This document shows, piece after piece, positions 31,435 through 34,019 of a stretch of DNA of 34,019 nucleotides. The DNA comes from Paracoccaceae bacterium (GTDB lineage: Bacteria; Pseudomonadota; Alphaproteobacteria; Rhodobacterales; Rhodobacteraceae), in NCBI GenBank assembly GCA_020630695.1, contig JAHDIS010000049.1, forward strand, positions 1-34,019. The letters run 5' to 3'. Below the pieces are notes generated by a model. The model worked only from the letters and a program-made list of their open reading frames with translations, had not been told where the DNA came from and searched no databases. A program made the position numbers and the translations under genes. The number at the start of each line of letters is the position of its first letter. Position 1 is the stretch's first letter.

Positions 31435-32706
31435 TCAGACAACATCGTATTCCAGAAGAGCGGCTGAAACATCATCGCCCAGCGTTCCGCCGTCGGCCAT
31501 GGCTTCTCGCAGCCGCCAGAACATATCAGCCAGTAGCTCTGTCCCCTCGCCTTGTCTTGCGGCGGCTCGAAACAGATCGGCCAATCCAGATTCGCCCAGC
31601 ATTTTTCCGGATTTTAGGACAGCCTCTGTAAAGCCATCCGAATAGAGCAATAAGCGATCCCCAGATGACAGATCACAGCTAAGGCCATCGTAATCGACGT
31701 CGTCAACCAAACCGATTGGCAATCCTCCGTCTCCGAAAAAGGTCACTGCACCGTCCGCGCGCAGAACCAAGGGCGGAGAGTGTCCAGCCTGGACCATATT
31801 CATGTGTCCCGAAGAAAGATCGGCGTTCACGTAGGCCATGGTCAGATACTCTTCTACGCCGGGATCAGCGGCCAAACGATCGTTCAACATAACCGCAACT
31901 TTTTCAGGATGGCGCATGTCGTAGCAATCGTCGCTGACTTTGCGCAGAGCGATGTTCTGATCCGCAAAGGTGCTGGACATATAGCCGGCAACCCGTGCTG
32001 TAACCATGGCCGATGTGATCCCATGGCCTGACACATCAATGCTGTAGAGCCCGAGACGCCCTTCGCTTGGCGAAAACATTCCCACCAAATCGCCGCCGAC
32101 ATGGCCGCATGGTTCAAGCAGCAGACTGACCCGGGACGTTCCGAATACTCGGCTCCGCTCTGGCACCAGAGATTGCTGAATTGTGCGCGCTTGTCGCAAG
32201 TCTTTGTCGATTGCCTCATGGACAACCTGCAGCTCGCTCAAAGCGTCGGATATCAGTCTGTTTTTTTCAGACAGCTCTTGCTGCATCGACAATATTCGAA
32301 CGCCAGCATTCAACCGCGCCCGCAGTTCTGCTGGATTGACTGGCTTTGTCAGAAAGTCGTCGGCACCGGCATCCAGCCCCTCAGCGATATCGCCCTTTTC
32401 GCTCTTTGAGGTCAGAAGAATAAAATAAACATACCCCTCATGCGGAAGGGTCCGGAACCGCCGACAAAATTCCAGCCCGTCCATTCCAGGCATCATCCAA
32501 TCCGAAACGATCAATTCTGGTGGATCCGATCTACAGATTTCCAAGGCGTCAGAGCCGCTGGCTGCCTCGATAACCTCATAGCCTTGCTTCATCAAAATCG
32601 AACGCATGATTTTGAGCTGCAGACGGCTGTCGTCAACAATCAAAACCCTTTTTGGCTGCGCCGTCTGCGCATCCAGCCCGATTGAGATGGGGGACGGGTT
32701 ACTCAC
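31435..32706 (-). CDS. Response regulator with PP2C (SpoIIE/RsbU-type) phosphatase output
   Basis: This 423-residue protein has a receiver domain at about 20-135 (Asp25/26, phospho-acceptor Asp69 in VSDWMMPGMDG, Thr99, Lys121). A coiled linker (about 140-190) leads to a PP2C domain with GGDLVG, IDVSGHG, AGHSPPL, LLLYSDGFTEA and DDVSAALLEY. Proteins of this design dephosphorylate STAS-domain anti-sigma antagonists in partner switching. The Rhodobacter capsulatus protein RbaY, which influences gene transfer agent production, has the same architecture (recalled). The start is GTG 32706 after GAGG; no ATG occurs before residue 34. It is divergent from an Hpt gene, a likely phosphate donor. STAS and kinase partners are not in the window. 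Confidence 0.94.
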   Translation of the reverse strand: MSNPSPISIGLDAQTAQPKRVLIVDDSRLQLKIMRSILMKQGYEVIEAASGSDALEICRSDPPELIVSDWMMPGMDGLEFCRRFRTLPHEGYVYFILLTSKSEKGDIAEGLDAGADDFLTKPVNPAELRARLNAGVRILSMQQELSEKNRLISDALSELQVVHEAIDKDLRQARTIQQSLVPERSRVFGTSRVSLLLEPCGHVGGDLVGMFSPSEGRLGLYSIDVSGHGITSAMVTARVAGYMSSTFADQNIALRKVSDDCYDMRHPEKVAVMLNDRLAADPGVEEYLTMAYVNADLSSGHMNMVQAGHSPPLVLRADGAVTFFGDGGLPIGLVDDVDYDGLSCDLSSGDRLLLYSDGFTEAVLKSGKMLGESGLADLFRAAARQGEGTELLADMFWRLREAMADGGTLGDDVSAALLEYDVV

Positions 32707-32769
32707 TTTTATCGCCTCAAAAAGTCTCGTTCAGACCATTTAGTGGAATCGGAATTAAGAGTGTGTGAA

Positions 32770-32778
32770 TGCTAAAAT
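32770..32778 (+). promoter_or_regulatory. Candidate extended -10 promoter of the Hpt gene
   Basis: TGCTAAAAT matches the extended -10 pattern TGnTATAAT in all but one base, with no good -35 element. It lies in the 151-base divergent region and predicts a leader of about 73 bases. Confidence 0.35.
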
Positions 32779-32857
32779 ACTGCGTAGTTCATCAGGGGTC
32801 GGACATAAGTTCTTAACCATCCCGCATCACTCTTTCACCAAAACGAAAGGGCGCCCC

Positions 32858-33193
32858 ATGATTGACTGGCAAAGGGTTTCTGAACTGCGCGATGAAATCG
32901 GTGCGGATGATTTCGAAGAAGTTGTGGAACTGTTCCTCGACGAGGTGGGCAGCGCAATTCAACAGATCCCACAATGCCAGGGCGACGCCAAACTGTCCGA
33001 GGAACAGATGCACTTTTTGAAAGGCGCAGCCTTAAACCTGGGATTTTCAGAGCTTTCCGATCTATGTGCAAAGGCAGAGCAACGGGCGAAAGGTGGCGAC
33101 GATCAAGCGGTAAAGCCGGATGTCGTTGCAGCCTGCTTTGAACAATCCAAAGAGGCGTTCTTTGCCGGGTTTCACGTGCGGTTTGCCGCTTGA
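32858..33193 (+). CDS. Hpt-domain phosphotransfer protein
   Basis: This 111-residue stand-alone histidine phosphotransfer protein has only the four-helix Hpt domain. The phosphorylated residue is His52 in MHFLKGAALNLGF, close to the family form HxLKGxAxxLG. It shuttles phosphate between a hybrid histidine kinase and a receiver. The divergent gene encodes a receiver-PP2C protein, so the two likely form one relay (inference from context). ATG 32858 follows GAAAGGG; the longer frame from 32765 lies in the promoter region. No kinase is encoded in the window. It converges with the SDR gene. Confidence 0.9.
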   Translation: MIDWQRVSELRDEIGADDFEEVVELFLDEVGSAIQQIPQCQGDAKLSEEQMHFLKGAALNLGFSELSDLCAKAEQRAKGGDDQAVKPDVVAACFEQSKEAFFAGFHVRFAA

Positions 33194-33203
33194 AACCCGC
33201 CTG

Positions 33204-34019
33204 TCAGATCAAGCGATGCAGATCGATGAAATGCTGCGGATTCCCAGACTCAAATGCGTCGGCCCGCAATCGCTGCATTCCTTTGATCCATCGATCCGTA
33301 TCGGCCGCGCGCCGTTGAAAGTGCGCCGCCGCCTCAGGATGTGGCAGGATCATAAATCGTTCTTCTTCGATGCCCTGCACAATCGTAGCAGCCACTTCTG
33401 CGGCGGTTAGGACCCGATCATTTGGACGGTCGTTCGGTTGATCCGCGTCATATCCCAACAAGGGCGTTGCCACGTACAGCGGGCAAACCGTACTGACCCG
33501 GATTCCCTGATGCCCATGTTCAATGGCCAACGATTGGGCCAGCGAAACAGCCGCATGTTTGGTCGCAGAATAGGGGGCATCTCCGATTTGGCTCAGCAAG
33601 CCTGCTGCCGATGCGACGTTGATCAGCCAACCCTCACCACGTTCCAGCATTTCCGGCAGGACCGCTCGGCATGCGCGCAGGTGAGCCATAACGTGCACAT
33701 CCCAGCTCATTTGCCATTGTTGATCATCGGCACTGGCCGGCCCATCCAAAGCACCATGGGCGAACCCGGCATTGGAAATCACCATGTCGATTTGCCCCAA
33801 CTTTTCGCGGGCCGTTTCGATGGCAGATTCCAGTTCAGAGGCTTTACTGACATCACAGGTCAGAGAAATGCCGCCAATCTCTGACGCTGTATTTTCCGCT
33901 GAAACAGAGTCTAAATCAACCACGCACACCTGCACTCCGCGGTTGGCAAGTTGCCGGACAAGAGCCTGCCCGATGCCTTGTCCGGCGCCTGTTACAAATG
34001 CGGTTTTCCCGGCAAAGCT
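33204..34019 (-). CDS. SDR-family oxidoreductase (5' end outside window)
   Basis: This is a classical short-chain dehydrogenase/reductase of unknown substrate; 271 residues are visible and only a few N-terminal residues are missing. The frame is open to the window end and includes the nucleotide motif TGAGQGIG just after the edge. VVDLD at the end of the second strand favours NAD. ISNAGFAHG is the NAG motif, and the catalytic serine and YxxxK are in NVASAAGLLSQIGDAPYSATK. The first internal ATG at 33935 is inside the Rossmann fold and is not the start. It ends 10 bases from the convergent Hpt gene. Confidence 0.93.
   Translation of the reverse strand, partial: SFAGKTAFVTGAGQGIGQALVRQLANRGVQVCVVDLDSVSAENTASEIGGISLTCDVSKASELESAIETAREKLGQIDMVISNAGFAHGALDGPASADDQQWQMSWDVHVMAHLRACRAVLPEMLERGEGWLINVASAAGLLSQIGDAPYSATKHAAVSLAQSLAIEHGHQGIRVSTVCPLYVATPLLGYDADQPNDRPNDRVLTAAEVAATIVQGIEEERFMILPHPEAAAHFQRRAADTDRWIKGMQRLRADAFESGNPQHFIDLHRLI

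Noticed and set aside
1-34019. Mobile elements, CRISPR arrays, tRNA or rRNA genes
   Set aside because: No transposase or integrase motifs, no spaced direct repeats and no tRNA-like arm sequences were seen in the intergenic regions, which are almost all shorter than 200 bases.

Overview
The window is ordinary, gene-dense chromosome from an alphaproteobacterium, almost certainly a marine Rhodobacteraceae (Roseobacter group). This rests on moderate GC, AddA instead of RecB, HslV with a propeptide, a NaChBac-type sodium channel with the filter TLESWSMG, a response-regulator/PP2C phosphatase beside a free Hpt protein, and many 4-base ATGA overlaps. I see no rRNA, tRNA, insertion sequence, integrase, phage gene or CRISPR array. 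Organism assignment is inference from protein character, not from a search.

Layout. 1-3.6 kb: the 3' part of addA (double-strand break repair) and trxA, closed by a terminator. 3.6-6.5 kb: a small-molecule kinase divergent from hslVU, whose upstream region has a good heat-shock promoter match. 6.55-7.3 kb: an unusual small region on the minus strand with two paralogous genes of 53-54 codons separated by an intrinsic terminator, and a candidate small RNA. 7.3-13.9 kb: a minus-strand Dpp/Opp-type ABC uptake operon (two permeases, fused double ATPase, Tat-exported binding protein) preceded by an 18-bp near-palindrome of LacI type and by proline iminopeptidase. 13.9-15 kb: ubiG and a YciI-like gene. 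15-17.3 kb: minus-strand comF, grxC, nitrilase-family amidase and marR. 17.35-19.3 kb: an NDUFAF5-like methyltransferase-fold protein and hemH. 19.4-21.6 kb: envelope genes, namely a 63-residue membrane peptide and two YkuD L,D-transpeptidases flanking a CAP-domain lipoprotein. 21.7-30.9 kb: a long minus-strand series that reads hslO, CoA-pyrophosphatase-type NUDIX, CCA-adding enzyme, two half-size ABC exporters, a P-loop kinase, an Fe-S RNA methyltransferase and a voltage-gated sodium channel. 31-34 kb: a second NUDIX protein, the receiver/PP2C phosphatase divergent from Hpt, and an SDR dehydrogenase cut by the window end.

Functional themes are protein quality control and redox repair (HslVU, Hsp33, thioredoxin, glutaredoxin with a putative deaminated-glutathione amidase), cofactor synthesis (ubiquinone, heme), envelope cross-linking, and nutrient uptake. 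Most genes are recognisable housekeeping families. The parts least explained by known families are the paired small genes and small-RNA candidate at 6.55-7.23 kb, the 11-codon reading frame before the ABC exporters, and the methyltransferase-fold protein that lacks its cofactor motif.
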